Position numbers and translations under genes: made by a program
Shown here: positions 1-11,400 of the stretch, piece after piece
Position numbering within the stretch: the first letter of the stretch is position 1
How the letters are laid out: each line of letters opens with the position of its first letter
Source: Mesotaenium endlicherianum
Taxonomy: Eukaryota > Streptophyta > Zygnematophyceae > Zygnematales > Mesotaeniaceae
Direction: 5' to 3'
Assembly: GCA_009602735.1 (NCBI GenBank)
Contig: WELA01003863.1
Location: 335,156-399,155 of the forward strand
DNA: 64,000 nt
The notes under the pieces: model-generated
The model's input: the letters and a program-made list of their open reading frames with translations, nothing else
Databases searched by the model: none
Told to the model about the DNA's origin: nothing

Positions 1-451
1 GGGGGGGGAGGGATGGGGAGGAAGGAGAGGGGGCAAGGGGTGGGGGAGGTAGGAGGGGGTTCATCGGAGGGAGAGGGGGAGCCTCTGGCCCAGCTGACCT
101 GGCAGTAGAAGAGCCTGAGGGGTGCATCTAGAGGCCGTCCTCTGCAGAGGCAGGCCCTCTTGGGTGAGTAGTTTGTCCGGTAAGCACGCGGTGCTTCGGC
201 TCTGACCTCGAAAGTGCTGCTGCCCCTCCTCATGGTGCCGCGTGCCGACCTCCACGGCGGCCGAACGGCAGCAGGGCAGCCCATTTGTAGTGTGTGGGTA
301 TCTGGGGTCCTGTGGGCACGTGTGGGCGTTGGGCGTTGCAGCAGCTGCTGCTGCTGCTGCAGCTAACTGCTGCTGCCAAAGAGCTGCTCTTCGCTGGTCA
401 AGGCTCGGAGCACTGACTGTGATCAGGCGAGCCCGTCGCGGTTTCGTGCAG
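1..451. other. G-rich start of window and probable intron of the CPBP gene
   Basis: The first 60 bases are almost pure G/A, like the borders of the assembly gaps elsewhere in this window. A GCA/GCT trinucleotide run occurs at about 336-365. No exon could be supported. An ORF crosses this stretch but its Ala/Cys-rich translation does not resemble the protease upstream region. Confidence 0.4.
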
Positions 452-1117
452 GTGATGTTCTTGTGGTTCTCGACGTTCTGGCTCGTCGGCTCGTGGCTCA
501 TCCCGATGGCGGCGCAGGCGGCGGGGCTCAACCGCACCACGCTCTCGTGCCGGGGGCAGGCGCTGTACAGCCTGGTGACAGATGTCGCGGAGATGACGGT
601 GGGCCTCGGCATCCTGCACCGCTGCCTGGCGCGCTTCCGGCCGCTCCCCGGGGAGTGGTTCCCCGTGCGCTGGCGCGGGCTGTGGTTCGTCGAGGCCATG
701 CTCGCGTGCGCCTTCTTCCCGCTCGTCAACTACCTCTCTAAGGTCAACATGGACCTCCTGCCCGTGCCCATGGCATTCCCCGCCGCCACGCAGCTGGAGC
801 AGTCGCTCACGGCGAGGGACCCTGTGGCGACGCTGCTGTACGTGGTGGTGGTGTCGCTGTGCGCGCCCGTGTGGGAGGAGGTCATCTTCCGGGGCTTCCT
901 GCTGCCGTCGCTCACGCGCTACCTGCCGGTGTGGGCGTCGGTTGCCGTGAGTGCGCTTGCGTTTGCCGTCGCGCACTTCAACATGCAGCGCCTGCTGCCG
1001 CTGTCGTTCCTCGGCGTCGTCATGGGCGTCGTGTTCGTGCGCTCGCGCAACCTGCTCACCTCCATGCTGCTGCATAGCCTCTGGAACGGCTTTGTGTTCC
1101 TAGAGCTGCTGCGGTGA
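452..1117 (+). CDS. CPBP-family (CAAX protease-like) intramembrane metalloprotease, 3' exon
   Basis: Terminal exon of a multi-pass membrane protein, about 221 residues, ending in TGA at 1115-1117. It starts after a likely 3' splice site (TTTCGTGCAG ending at 451); the open frame further upstream is Ala/Cys-rich and looks like intron. The three family motifs are present in order: WEEVIFRG (Glu-Glu at 875-880, the EExxxR motif), AVAHF (His near 975) and LLHSLWN (His near 1073). The rest is hydrophobic segments. CPBP proteases and their non-catalytic relatives are membrane proteins; plant members of this type are often plastid-targeted, but the transit peptide would be in upstream exons outside the window or unrecognised, so plastid location is inference. 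Family call is strong, substrate unknown. Confidence 0.85.
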   Translation: MMFLWFSTFWLVGSWLIPMAAQAAGLNRTTLSCRGQALYSLVTDVAEMTVGLGILHRCLARFRPLPGEWFPVRWRGLWFVEAMLACAFFPLVNYLSKVNMDLLPVPMAFPAATQLEQSLTARDPVATLLYVVVVSLCAPVWEEVIFRGFLLPSLTRYLPVWASVAVSALAFAVAHFNMQRLLPLSFLGVVMGVVFVRSRNLLTSMLLHSLWNGFVFLELLR

Positions 1118-2014
1118 GGGCTCCTGCGGCGATGCTGCGCTTATGCACTCCGAGCGCATCTGCGGGGAACTCGCTTGGCCTCTCTCTCAGGCTTCTTGAT
1201 GAGAATGAAATGCTTCTGGAGGGCAAAGAGGGCGTCGCTGGGAGCAACTTGGCAGCAGTCAGGGACCAATTGCAGCTTCACGAGGACCAAGTGGATATCG
1301 CCGAGAGGAGAGTTGCAGCGTTGAGGGACTAACAGCAGGTGTATGTGGCCCGTTCCATGTCGCTAAGTCTATGTTGTACATTGTCTGCTCAAATTTCTAT
1401 TGCACCTAGATTTAAACAGCCTTCTGGGGTTTCCTACTCTCGAGAAGGTTCTTCTCCGTTGCGAGTTGGAGTGGTTGGAAGTACAAGTAAGTTGTAGCAA
1501 AATGTGATGCTTCCTATATGTATGGCTTATTGTAACTTTGAAGCCAGTGCCATCTAGTTTTCATTGGAAGCAATTCACGACATTGATTCTTAAATGGCTG
1601 GAAATTGCTACTTGAAAATGAGACAATCTTTTCATGAGGGTTGTGAGACTAAGAAGCTCGGTGTTCATGCTTTTTGTATATCGCGATCAATTTGTCAAGA
1701 GACGCGACAAGCCAATTGATTCTGATATCTGGAGTCTGCACGTGGTTGACAAATACAGATTGATCATGGTGAGGAGAGTGCACCTATATAATTTGCACGA
1801 GTGCATGCACAAAGACACGGAGGTGGACCTTGTCTTAGTTTGTTGGACCCACAGACAAGTTATTGGCATCCGCTTGCTATCCCTGGCCCACAATTGATTG
1901 ACCTCTTTGACAAGTGGAACTCAGGAACCATTTAGAGAGCAGTTTTTTTGTTCGTTGTTCATTGTAGACACGAAGAACCTAAACAGGCTCTGTGAAACTG
2001 GGTGGAAAAGGCGT
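1118..2014. other. 3' flank of the CPBP gene with a short coiled-coil-like reading frame
   Basis: Mostly AT-rich non-coding sequence. A + strand frame ending in TAG at about 1330 encodes a heptad-like stretch (DQLQLHEDQVDIAERRVAAL) that resembles the coiled-coil fragment on the opposite strand at 2.1-2.6 kb. TGTAA motifs, used as polyadenylation signals in many green algae, occur (one near 1530). No complete gene is seen. Confidence 0.35.
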
Positions 2015-2129
2015 TCACATTCCTCCGCTATACGGCTTTCTCGGCAGCAGAACGCACAAAAAGCTTAAGCAGGCAAACATGTCAAACCTGGCTGACATAT
2101 AAGTAGATAGTTTCAACAGAACGATTAAC

Positions 2130-2596
2130 GCGTACACAGGCCAACTCGTAGAACCCAGCCGCCACTTCTGCCTTCTGCTGTCCATTTGTCGGTGCCTCCT
2201 CAAGAGACGCCACTTGTTCTTTGACTGCCGCCAGCTCGCAATACTCACTGACCACCTCCTCCTCCGCCAGGGACAACACCAAAGTCCTCTTGCTGGCCCC
2301 AGCCTGTGCCACGTCGACCACATGTGTTTGCAGCTGATGCCTGCTGGGCGCGCCAACGCCTCCTCCTTCAGAGCTGCCACCTGTCCTCTCATCCTGGTCA
2401 GCTCCTCTTCCATCGGCTGCCGCTTAGTGGCGGCCTTGGCCCAAATCTGCTGGCAGTCTATCTTGCTTCCGCCAGAGGGCCTGCTTGCTGGCTGCTCCCA
2501 ACACTGCCAGCTGTCTTTTTGGATCTCCTGGAGCGCTGCCTCATGGACCGCCACCTGTGTAGCCAGGTGGCACGCACGCACAAGGGGACACGACAC
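2130..2596 (-). pseudogene. Degenerate coiled-coil coding fragment
   Basis: On the minus strand two frames carry Glu/Lys/Ala-rich heptad sequence: upstream (2596 down to about 2320) includes MEEELTRMRGQVAALKEEA, and a second frame (about 2321 to 2130) includes ELAAVKEQVASLEEAP. The coiled-coil character passes from one frame to the other near 2320, indicating either a small frameshift or an unrecognised intron. No start, partner domain or stop can be assigned with confidence. It may be a remnant of a gene or of a repeat family, since similar heptads occur on the + strand at about 1230-1330. Confidence 0.35.
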
Positions 2597-2599
2597 TAC

Positions 2600-3808
2600 A
2601 GCTCAGCCTTGAGCCTTGTTTGCTTAAGAATCCCATACATCCACATGAACGACTTCCACGTTTGCACTCACATCACATTCAGAGAGTGAGGCAGCATAAC
2701 GGAAAGAGAAACAAGAGTGACAGATAAATGCACATAACACAGACATGCACAGATGTAGGGAATGCCAGCGTACACTAAGCGAGGTGGGACCAACCGATAC
2801 GGAGAGCCAGACTCCAGAATTGGCACACACACAGCCATGGAGACAGGCAAGCAGGAGTAGCCCTCTCGGAGTAGCCCTCTCCTGCCCAGGTCCACTGTGG
2901 AGCACATGAAGCACGCTAGAGCTACGCCCACAGAGGGGAGGGAAGGGAGGGAGGCCGGGGCACACACACCAGTGAGGCCTTGCAATGGATAGCCATGCTT
3001 CCACAAGTCGTTACCCCCAGTCCCCGCTGCCTCTGCCTCTGCCACCTGCAATCTCACCGCAAGCAGTGCACATAAATAAATCATCAGCGGGCAACGGGGT
3101 CCGTTCCAGACATCCTTAACCTTACTTTTTTCTAGCTTGTTGCAAAGCGAGTCTCTATGACCCCATCGATACACTGTCAAAGCGCCCACACACGCGCACA
3201 TAAACAACGGGGACACAGGGACGGAAGGAGGGATCGCAACTCACTGTCGTACTGCTCTGCCCGCCGGGGCGCGTCCTCTCCAGTGCACAACCCTGTGGCG
3301 CTTGCAGATGCTCATCCTACAGCTTCCCTGCTTCGAATCCCTCCCACACTGTCCCAAGCTTCTTGCCCCTAGGTGAAAGTCAATGGGGGAAGCATCCCTT
3401 CACTCAACTGTCATCACGTTCTCCAGGGAGAGGGAGTGAAAGAAAGGTGCCTTCAGCTCCCCAGCACGTTCTCCTTCCATCCCCAGAGCTCACACAGGTG
3501 CCAGCTGCTCCACTTCACGCCAGCCTTCTCACCCAGGGAGCCAATGCAGCCGTGCGCTTCCGCCCCTCCGACTGATGACGGCCCACCCTGTGCTCTATCG
3601 ACCTCTCTCGTCATGCCACCTGTCTTCCAGCAGACCCCGAATGGGCCTCCTAACGCTCACAGACTCTCTATCTATGGCCGATGGACAGAGCTGCACTCCG
3701 GTACTAAAGGGAGAAGCAGCTTCCTGTACAGCTTCCGGTACGGTGAGCCGGCGCGTGCGTACCCATGAGCCTGTCTCCGACATCAGAGTGCACTGGATGC
3801 AAGTCCAA
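2600..3808. other. Intergenic stretch, no gene seen
   Basis: Several overlapping ORFs exist on both strands but none shows domain-like sequence, consistent splice structure or heptads. This lies downstream of the beta-helix/proline-rich gene (minus strand), so part is likely its 3' untranslated region. Confidence 0.3.
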
Positions 3809-6800
3809 TCAGCAATTCCCAAAAGATAGATTGTTGTCAAATACAATTGTCTGTTGAAAACAACCCTCGAGTCCAGTGCACCCCGTGCAGTCTGTTGTGG
3901 GTAGCTCGGAGCATGAAGGATAGCAACAGCCGCAATTAGAAGTTCCGTAGAGGTCGCATTGATCAGCTGCTCCAGGTCCGCAATTCGCCGCATAGACACC
4001 ACAGCTTTGCAAACTCGCTGGGCAATACAGAGCTGGCGGGGGAAGAGCCGACGGCGGAGGGGCTGAGGTTGGGGGGGGGGAAGGAAGGGATGGGGGCGGC
4101 AAAGAAAGCGAGTCCTGTGGAGGAGGCGGCAAGGGAGGAGGCGGTGCAGCCACTGGAGGAGGCGGCAAGGGAGGAGGCGGTGCAGCCACTGGAGGTGGCG
4201 GGGGGGATGAGGAAGGTGTCGGAGGCGGTGCAGCCACTGGAGGTGGCGGGGGGGATGAGGAAGGTGTCGGAGGCGGTGCAGCCACTGGAGGTGGCGGGGG
4301 GGATGAGGAAGGTGTCGGAGGCGGTGCAGCCACTGGAGGTGGCGGGGGGGATGAGGAAGGTGTCGGAGGCGGTGCAGCCACTGGAGGTGGCGGGGGGGAT
4401 GAGGAAGGTGTCGGAGGCGGTGCAGCCACTGGAGGTGGCGGGGGGGATGAGGAAGGTGTCGGAGGCGGTGCAGCCACTGGAGGTGGCGGGGGGGATGAGG
4501 AAGGTGTCGGAGGCGGTGCAGCCACTGGAGGTGGCGGGGGGGATGAGGAAGGTGTCGGAGGCGGTGCAGCCACTGGAGGTGGCGGGGGGGATGAGGAAGG
4601 TGTCGGAGGCGGTGCAGCGGGGAATGAGGGGGGGAGAAGGGGGGTGGAGGGATTGATCAGTGGCGGAGGAGATGTGGGAGGCGGTGACTGCAAAGAGGGG
4701 AGAGAGGGAGACGGGAAGAAGAAGTTGAGGGCGATGGAGGGGGAGAAGAGGGGCTGGGAGACGGGAAAGGAGAAACAGGGGATGGTGGTGGGGAGCTGGG
4801 GGCCAAAGGTGACAGAGGTGGGAAACTGGAGATGGCAGTCGGAGCCTGAGGGGGCGCCAGAGGTGCAGACTGCACAGCGGGGGGGAGCGCTGGAGACGTT
4901 CTGTTGGAGGAGGGGAGGGTGCGCTCAGTTGTGGCACAGGCAGCGGTGGCGATGGTGGGGGCGGCGAAGCAATGATCCCCGCCAGAGGAGGCGCTGCTGC
5001 TGCAAGACAGAGAGAGAACACGCGGTAGGCCACGTCACTGACGGGGACACCACAACAGATGTCTTACGTAACATGCGGGTATCTCCAGAATATCTCCAGG
5101 ATACTGATTTACAATAAGCACAAGAACGCCAGCCAGCCTTTGAGTGGCTTGGTGCGTGTGGCTGGCTGCGTGTGGGGAGTCTGGACAGCCCCTCCGGAGA
5201 GCTCCCCAGGGGAGCTTCAGAGAGCTTCTCGACACACCCTCGACAAGCACCAACACAGCACGCAGGATGGTGTAAAGGGGCGGTACCGGGGGGAGGAGAG
5301 GGTGCCACAGAAGGAGGCTGACTCCCGGGGCCAACCGGCGGCGGCGACGCTGAAGGGGGCTGGCTCCCCGGGGCAGCCGGTGGCGGCGACGCTGAAGGGG
5401 GCTGACTTTCGAGGGCACTTGTAGGCGGCGAGGCCTGGATGGGCGGCGGCGGCGGCGACGCTGAAGGAGGCTGACTCCCGGGGGCAGACGGTGGTGGCGA
5501 CGCTGAAGGGGGCTGACTTCTGGGGCCAGCCGGCGGCGGCGACGCCTGGGTGACCAGCGGCGGCGGCGCTAAAAGAGGCTGAACCCCCGAGGCAAATGGT
5601 GGCGGTGACGCCTGGGTGGCCGGCGGCGGCGACGCCGAAGGCGGCTGATTCCCTGGGCCAGCTGGTGGCGGCACTGCTTGGGCGACGGGCTGCGGCGACG
5701 CTGAAGGAGGCTGACTCCCGGGGGCAGCCGGTGGCGGCAACGCCCGGGCAGCCAGTGGCGGCTGTGCAAAAGGAGGCTGACTTGCAGGGGCAGCCAGGGG
5801 CAGCGTTGCTGATGGAGGTGGACTGCCAGGGGCAGCCGGCGGCAGCAAAGCCTGGGCAGGCACCGGCAATGCTTGGGCAGTCGGCAGCGGCGTTGAAGGA
5901 GGCTGACTCCTGAAGGAAACCGGTGGCGGCAGCACAGAAGGAGGCTGACTGCCAGGGGCAGCAGGCAACGGCGGCGGCGGCGCAGAGGCAGGCGGACTAA
6001 CCCGGGCAGTGGATGGCGGCAACGCCTGGCCAGCCGGCGACGGCATCGCAGGAGGCTGATTCCCAGCAGGTGGCAACAACGCCAGGGTGGTCGGGGGCCG
6101 CATCGCTGAAGAAGGCTGACTGCCAGGGGCAGCGGCGGGCGGAGGCAGCGCCTGGGCAGCCGGCAGCGGCGTCGCAGAAGGAGGCTGACTCCCGGGAGCA
6201 GCCGGTGGCGGCAACGCCTGGGCACCTTGCATCGGCGTCGCTGAAGGGGGCTGACTTCCAGAGACAGGTGGCAACGCAAGCCCCCCCTGTGTTGACGGAG
6301 CAGAGGGCGGGTCCCCAGGGGGAGGGGGACTACTGGAGGACGATGGTGGCGGATCAGAGGGAGGGTGGCTGCCAGGGGGAGTTGGCGGCGCAAGCTCTTG
6401 GGGTGGCGGCGCTGAAGGAGGATGGGATACCAGGGGAACAGATAGGATCACTGGAGAAGGTGGAGGCAAGGAAGTAAGAGGTGCTTGAACTTGAGGGATG
6501 GGGGTAGGGGTAGGGATGGGAGTGCCAAAGGGTGGAAACAGAAGGTGAGGAGGGGGAGGGGGAGGGGACGGGGGAGAGGACTTGGGGGCCACGCTGGGGC
6601 AGGACTGGAGCTGAGTGGGGTCGTCCACGATGGAGGAGGTGAGGTTGCCGTTGACCGCAGCTGGCGAGCCCCGGCTCAGCATGACGAGGCGCGACAGATT
6701 GCCCACCCACACGTCCTGCGTGGAGGAAGCCTGCAATAGCGGGCAGAAAAGAGAAAGCGAGCACTTGAGTTAGTCGGAGAAGTGTCGACAAAGTGAACAC

Positions 6801-8443
6801 ACGCATGTCCAGCAGCAGCAGCAGGCAGGCAGAGCATCCTGGACACGGGGCCTGCAGCAAACATAGCCAGCTCTTAGCGGCCCAGGCCGACCGGCCCAAG
6901 ATGCTTCCTCAAGAGCGCACGAAAGACGAAACTCAACACTGGCAGTGTGCATGTGCAGCGTGTGGCAGCGTACCTGCACGCCTGCCAGGCCTGCGGCAGC
7001 ATCAACTTCATTGTTGGCAAAGATGACCTGGCACAGGTACATCTCCGAGCGTCCTGTGGACTGAAGCGCGCCCCCAGCAGCCTGCGCACCAGAGGCAGAA
7101 GGACCACAGCCGCTCAAGGGTGCACGCTGCTGGCAGGCACCGCTCCGCCTCAGCATAAAACCATGAAAAGCAAGACTCTCAGTCAAATGCGTGAATGTAG
7201 TCAGTAGCGCCAACCAGTCGGGAAGGGCAAAGGCAGCAGCGGCACGTACGGCGAAGTTGTCGCGGACGGTGCTGGCGAGGATGCTGACGCGCGAACCAAC
7301 GTTGGCGCTCAGCGCCGCTCCTCTCGCGGCGATGTCCACCTGGCCCGCACGGCACTCTAGCACAGTGCATGTTAGGTCTGCTCGAGGTGGTACTCCAGTC
7401 TCGCCTACAGCCACTCATCACCACCAGAGAAGCGACGCCTGATACCATCACTTTTGTCAGTCAAGTGCAAGATTAAAGCCAACTACCTTAGTATTGACGA
7501 AATATATAACAGCCTGCCATAACTTGTGTTCACACTTATGTAAGTCCCTCACAGAGTACGTTGCCAGTCCGCAGGCACTTGAGTCTGTCCGCACTTCATC
7601 GCGCAAGAGACACTGGCAAATACTGAATACCATATAGTGACATCTCATGCTTGCTTAGTGCGTTGCATGGAGACCCAAAGGAAGGGCAAGCGGGAGCAAG
7701 AGGCACTCTTCCACACAGCCCATCAGAGGCACGACGTACTGCCGTGACCTACCCGTGTGCCGCGTGGGACGAGGCGGAACCTCTTCAAGGTGACGCCTGA
7801 GCACGACACCTGGGGCCCCTTGCCCGCCTTGGGCTTGCCCTTCCCGACCACGTAGATCCCCGGCTGCAACGAAGCAATTTGAGACATGGAGCCCCCAAGA
7901 ATGAGACATACATTACTGAAAATGACCTGGAAAGAAATGTTGCCACAAAACACAAACACAACTACGACGCACACAAACATGTACAGGCGAGCGCACTCAT
8001 TGCACTCGCGCACATACATACACACCCTGTTGCTGCGCATGCATTTAGAAGCCGAGCAACAAGTGTCAATAGCAATGCCTAGTACCATCTACACGGCACC
8101 TGTCCCTTCTGTACACTGCTTGCCATGTCAAGCGCGAGTAGAGACACAATGAGAAGCGACGGGATTAGAGGACACACCAGCGTGCGGTCAAAGCCGAAGC
8201 CGTCATAGGTGAGGCCTCGAAAAGACACCGTCAGCTTGGAGGTGCCGTATACTCTCACTCCGTACGTCGTGAGCGGAGCAGAAGCGCCGGTGAAGCCGAT
8301 GGTGACGTCGGCGCCGGAGGCCTGGAACCTCAGGCTCTTCTCGATCTTGATCGTCGACGACACATTGAATGAGGCGCGGACGACGATGACGTCGTTGGCG
8401 GCTGCCGCAGCGATGGCCTTCTTGAGCGTCGACGCGCTCACGA
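3809..8443 (-). CDS. Beta-helix / proline-rich / Cys-rich extracellular-type protein (5' end not found)
   Basis: Minus-strand exons with matching phases: 8178-8443, 7749-7863, 7250-7377, 6974-7060, 5287-6730, about 4880-4999, and 3809-4687 (stop TGA). The first four encode repetitive beta-strand sequence of the right-handed beta-helix / pectin-lyase-fold type (DVIVVRASFNVSSTIKIEKS; NVGSRVSILASTVRDNFA), the kind of repeat seen in polymorphic outer-membrane-protein-like surface proteins. A stalk of some 480 residues rich in PPSA/PPPA follows, then nine identical 16-residue repeats, then a C-terminus of about 70 residues with more than ten cysteines. This suggests a secreted or wall-associated protein, by analogy with hydroxyproline-rich algal proteins. 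The signal peptide exon was not found, and the reading frame between 4690 and 4890 is interrupted. Confidence 0.6.
4186..4617 (-). repeat. 48-bp minisatellite, nine near-identical copies, coding
   Basis: The unit (plus strand begins GGTGCAGCCACTGGAGGTGG) repeats nine times with almost no variation and encodes APPPTPSSSPPPPPVA on the minus strand. Because 48 is a multiple of three, all copies stay in frame, and two other frames are also open across the array. Related, shorter copies occur at 4130-4190. Confidence 0.95.
5287..6730 (-). repeat. Degenerate proline-rich coding repeat (stalk region)
   Basis: Within one exon, units of roughly 45-60 bp encode variants of PGSQPPSASPPPAA. They are much more diverged than the 48-bp array. 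The exon begins after TATTGCAG at 6731 and ends at a GTACCG donor at 5287. The opposite strand is also open over long stretches, which is a composition effect, not a gene. Confidence 0.7.
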
Positions 8444-11400
8444 CTGCAATCAGGAGGCAAGAGAGGCTGTGTTCTCCATGAGCTGTCTGGGGTCAAACTG
8501 ATTTGACCACAATTGGATACCGTAATTTTGCAGCTCACACTGGACCCCCCCCTTCTCCAAGTGAGCGATGGCGAGCAACGGCAGACGCGCCTCTTGTGTA
8601 CTAAGTTGGGCATCAGAAGTGAGCACGACTCTCACACACACATTGCGACAGCCAGCCCAGATGTGCGCACGGGATGGAACAACACCTTGGCCGTGCAGTG
8701 GACACTGGACATGTCAGGGGAGCACAGCAACTCGCGAGCACACCTTCTGCGGCGGTTCTTAGAAGCTGTCGGGATCGGGAGCTGGTCGTGGACATGCGAG
8801 CGACGGGCATCTGAGAACCCCCCCTTCCGAGGAGACTGAAGTCATCCATGACCTGCAGTGACCACAAGAAGTAGGGGGGCCAGTCAGCAGGCCATGAAAG
8901 AGCAGGGGCGCCAGGAAGACCTGGCGCTTGAAACTGGAGCAGTGGGCCGAAGCATCACACGGCAAATTTGCCCACAGCTGACAGCTGGCGGCCTGGTCGA
9001 GACCCCGCACTGGAGCATACTCTAAGAGGGTTCATCACCCGCACATCACATCATCCAGGTCCAGGTGATGCGCTGCTGTATCCACACCAATCAATGTAAA
9101 GGTAAAGGATCCAAACAACTATCAGGAAAGAAATGAGAAAGTCATAACTTGTGCGCAGAGCAAGCGAATGCAGAAAACGACACACAGGAGCGGTAGTATT
9201 GGCCACATTTGATTATACGATAGACCAGCCATTTTGAGAACCTACATCCATGCATAGGAAACAGAAGGTCCGACTTCTTTGTGCGTGCTAGATGAACAAA
9301 ACACATTCAAATCAATTTTCGAAAAGTGGGGAGAGACATTTGTCTGGAGAGTGGATGTAACTTCAAAAATGATCACTCACCTCAGTCTCTTGAGCCACAT
9401 CAGGTGAAGGAGAATGTAGAGATCCATATTCCGCTTCAGCACCACCTTCAAAGGCGGTATCGTCCATCCCCGCTGGACGAATGAAAGCAACAACGGGAGC
9501 GTGACATTAGGGCAAATTATCTAGCCAAATCCAGGGCATAGGAAGGCAATGGAGCATAGCTCTTTGAAGGTAAATGGTATTTGCAAGATTGTACCTTGCA
9601 AAGATACCGCTTGTATCAGTAGGGACATAAGTAGAGCAAGAACTACATTTCGGAGGTAAGCCGCTATATTTAATCGTCGCATGTTCATTCCTCAGGCGAT
9701 GAGGTCTTTGTCACGAGTCAAGTAAACTAGACTACTGAGACCAAAGTATAGAGAGGGACGTAGAGAAATTATCAACAGCCTTGCTACCCAATATTCCGAA
9801 TTGCATAATGCAACGAAATGCAGATTAATGCAGATGGTGGTGATCAGTGAAGGTGTTCTTCTAAGAAACGTATAGCTAGTTAGCCATCCATGAATATAAG
9901 GTCGCAAGGGTTAAGACTTAAGCAGCATTGAGGAACTAAACAAGAATCAACCGAGAGGATGGATCACGCGAATTTGCAACGATATCAGTAACCATGTGCA
10001 CATTCCACACAGGAGTACAATTTGGTACAATTGGAGTAAAGTGGGCTATGACACAAGCAAGTAAAGTGGGCATTTGGAACAGGCAGTAATAAGACGGGCA
10101 CTGCTTGGTGCTGCTTGGCATTTAGTCACGTAGAAAATTATAGCTTTTGTCAGAAGTGGTAAAAAGTACCTTCACTAGTCGAAGAAATAGCTAGCTGTCA
10201 GGTACGGCGTGCACTTGAACTGACTTGAACACGAAAAAGTTGCGATGAAAGACCTGACACTTGCCTGACACCACGTCCACCTTGTATTTTTCCCCCCTTT
10301 CACTTTCTGTCCGTTTCTGTCACCATTTCCAAACTGTACCTGATGTGCTCTGTGCAGACCCCAGAGTCCAGAGGGTCCACTGTCGAGAGTCGAGACTCCA
10401 GAGTAATAAAAGCAGAGCTCGTAAACGACCAAAAGGCTTTCGTGAGAAGCGTCTCTTTCTTGCCCTTGCCTGACATACCCTCTTCCTCATACCGTTTGCA
10501 GGGTGACACAGTATCATTTTCAGTCGGGAGTACGTAAGATTGAAGAGGGTAATTATCAGGTCAGGGCGAGGCTAAGGCAACGAAGAAGAGACGGTCACGA
10601 GAAGGGTAAACCAAAGGGTAGGAGGCTTACATCAGGTGCCTCCAGTGGCCTTACCAGTTGGTGTTGTGAGAGCTGAGGCCCCAACATCAGGTCATAGAGA
10701 GGGCCCTCCGGCGTGGCTGAAGGATTCCGTAAATTCTTTGAGGCCTACGAAGTAATTCTGCATGCCAGGAGTATGCATGCATGCTTTGCTAGAGGGTCTT
10801 CTGGTGCGGCCATTAGGGGGTGATGTCAAGCGAGCAGATGCTCAGGAGTACGGGAGGAGAACGCCGGTGAATTTTGTGGAGGGCTGTGACTGGATGGTGA
10901 TCATGCGGAAGAGTTGCAGGTGGAGTGGATGAGCCACGGGGATGAGGCTGTCGAGCTTCCTGGGAGGGTTGAAGGCTGCGAGCCCCAGGGAGCATGGTCC
11001 AGCCACACGCTTCTGGGCTTGGCCACTTTTGGCTTTCAGTATGTCGCCAGTACCCGAGTCTTGACCAGTTCACTGTGAAGGAGTGCAAAAGTACAGGATC
11101 GAAAATATACATGGAAAGACTACTTCTGGAGTCCTTCTGAAGCCTGTCAAAGAAATAACGAACGCAGGAAGGATGGACGGAGAAAAGGAAGGAGGGAGGG
11201 AGGGAGGGATTCCTTGTGGGCTGCCTCCACGTGCATGCGCTCCTCGCACTCACAACTTTCTTCCTTCCTCCCTCCTTGCTTGCCCTTGTGCTGGGCAAGG
11301 AGGAGGGGGGCATGCATTGGCAGGGCACAGTGCACTCGGTGCTGGCCTCCGCAGGCAGGCAGGCAGGCAGGGCGCGCATGCATGCATGCTCGGCCATGCT

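Noticed and set aside
242-451. N-terminal part of the first ORF as protease coding sequence
   Set aside because: Ala/Cys-rich low-complexity translation ahead of a good acceptor at 451; more likely intron.
4069-4656. Plus-strand ORF EAVQPLEVAGGMRKVS repeated nine times
   Set aside because: It is the antisense reading of the 48-bp coding minisatellite; all frames are open because the unit is a multiple of three. The minus-strand frame has splice support and the Cys-rich tail.
5596-6477. Plus-strand ORFs rich in AATPGQP
   Set aside because: Antisense shadows of the proline-rich stalk.
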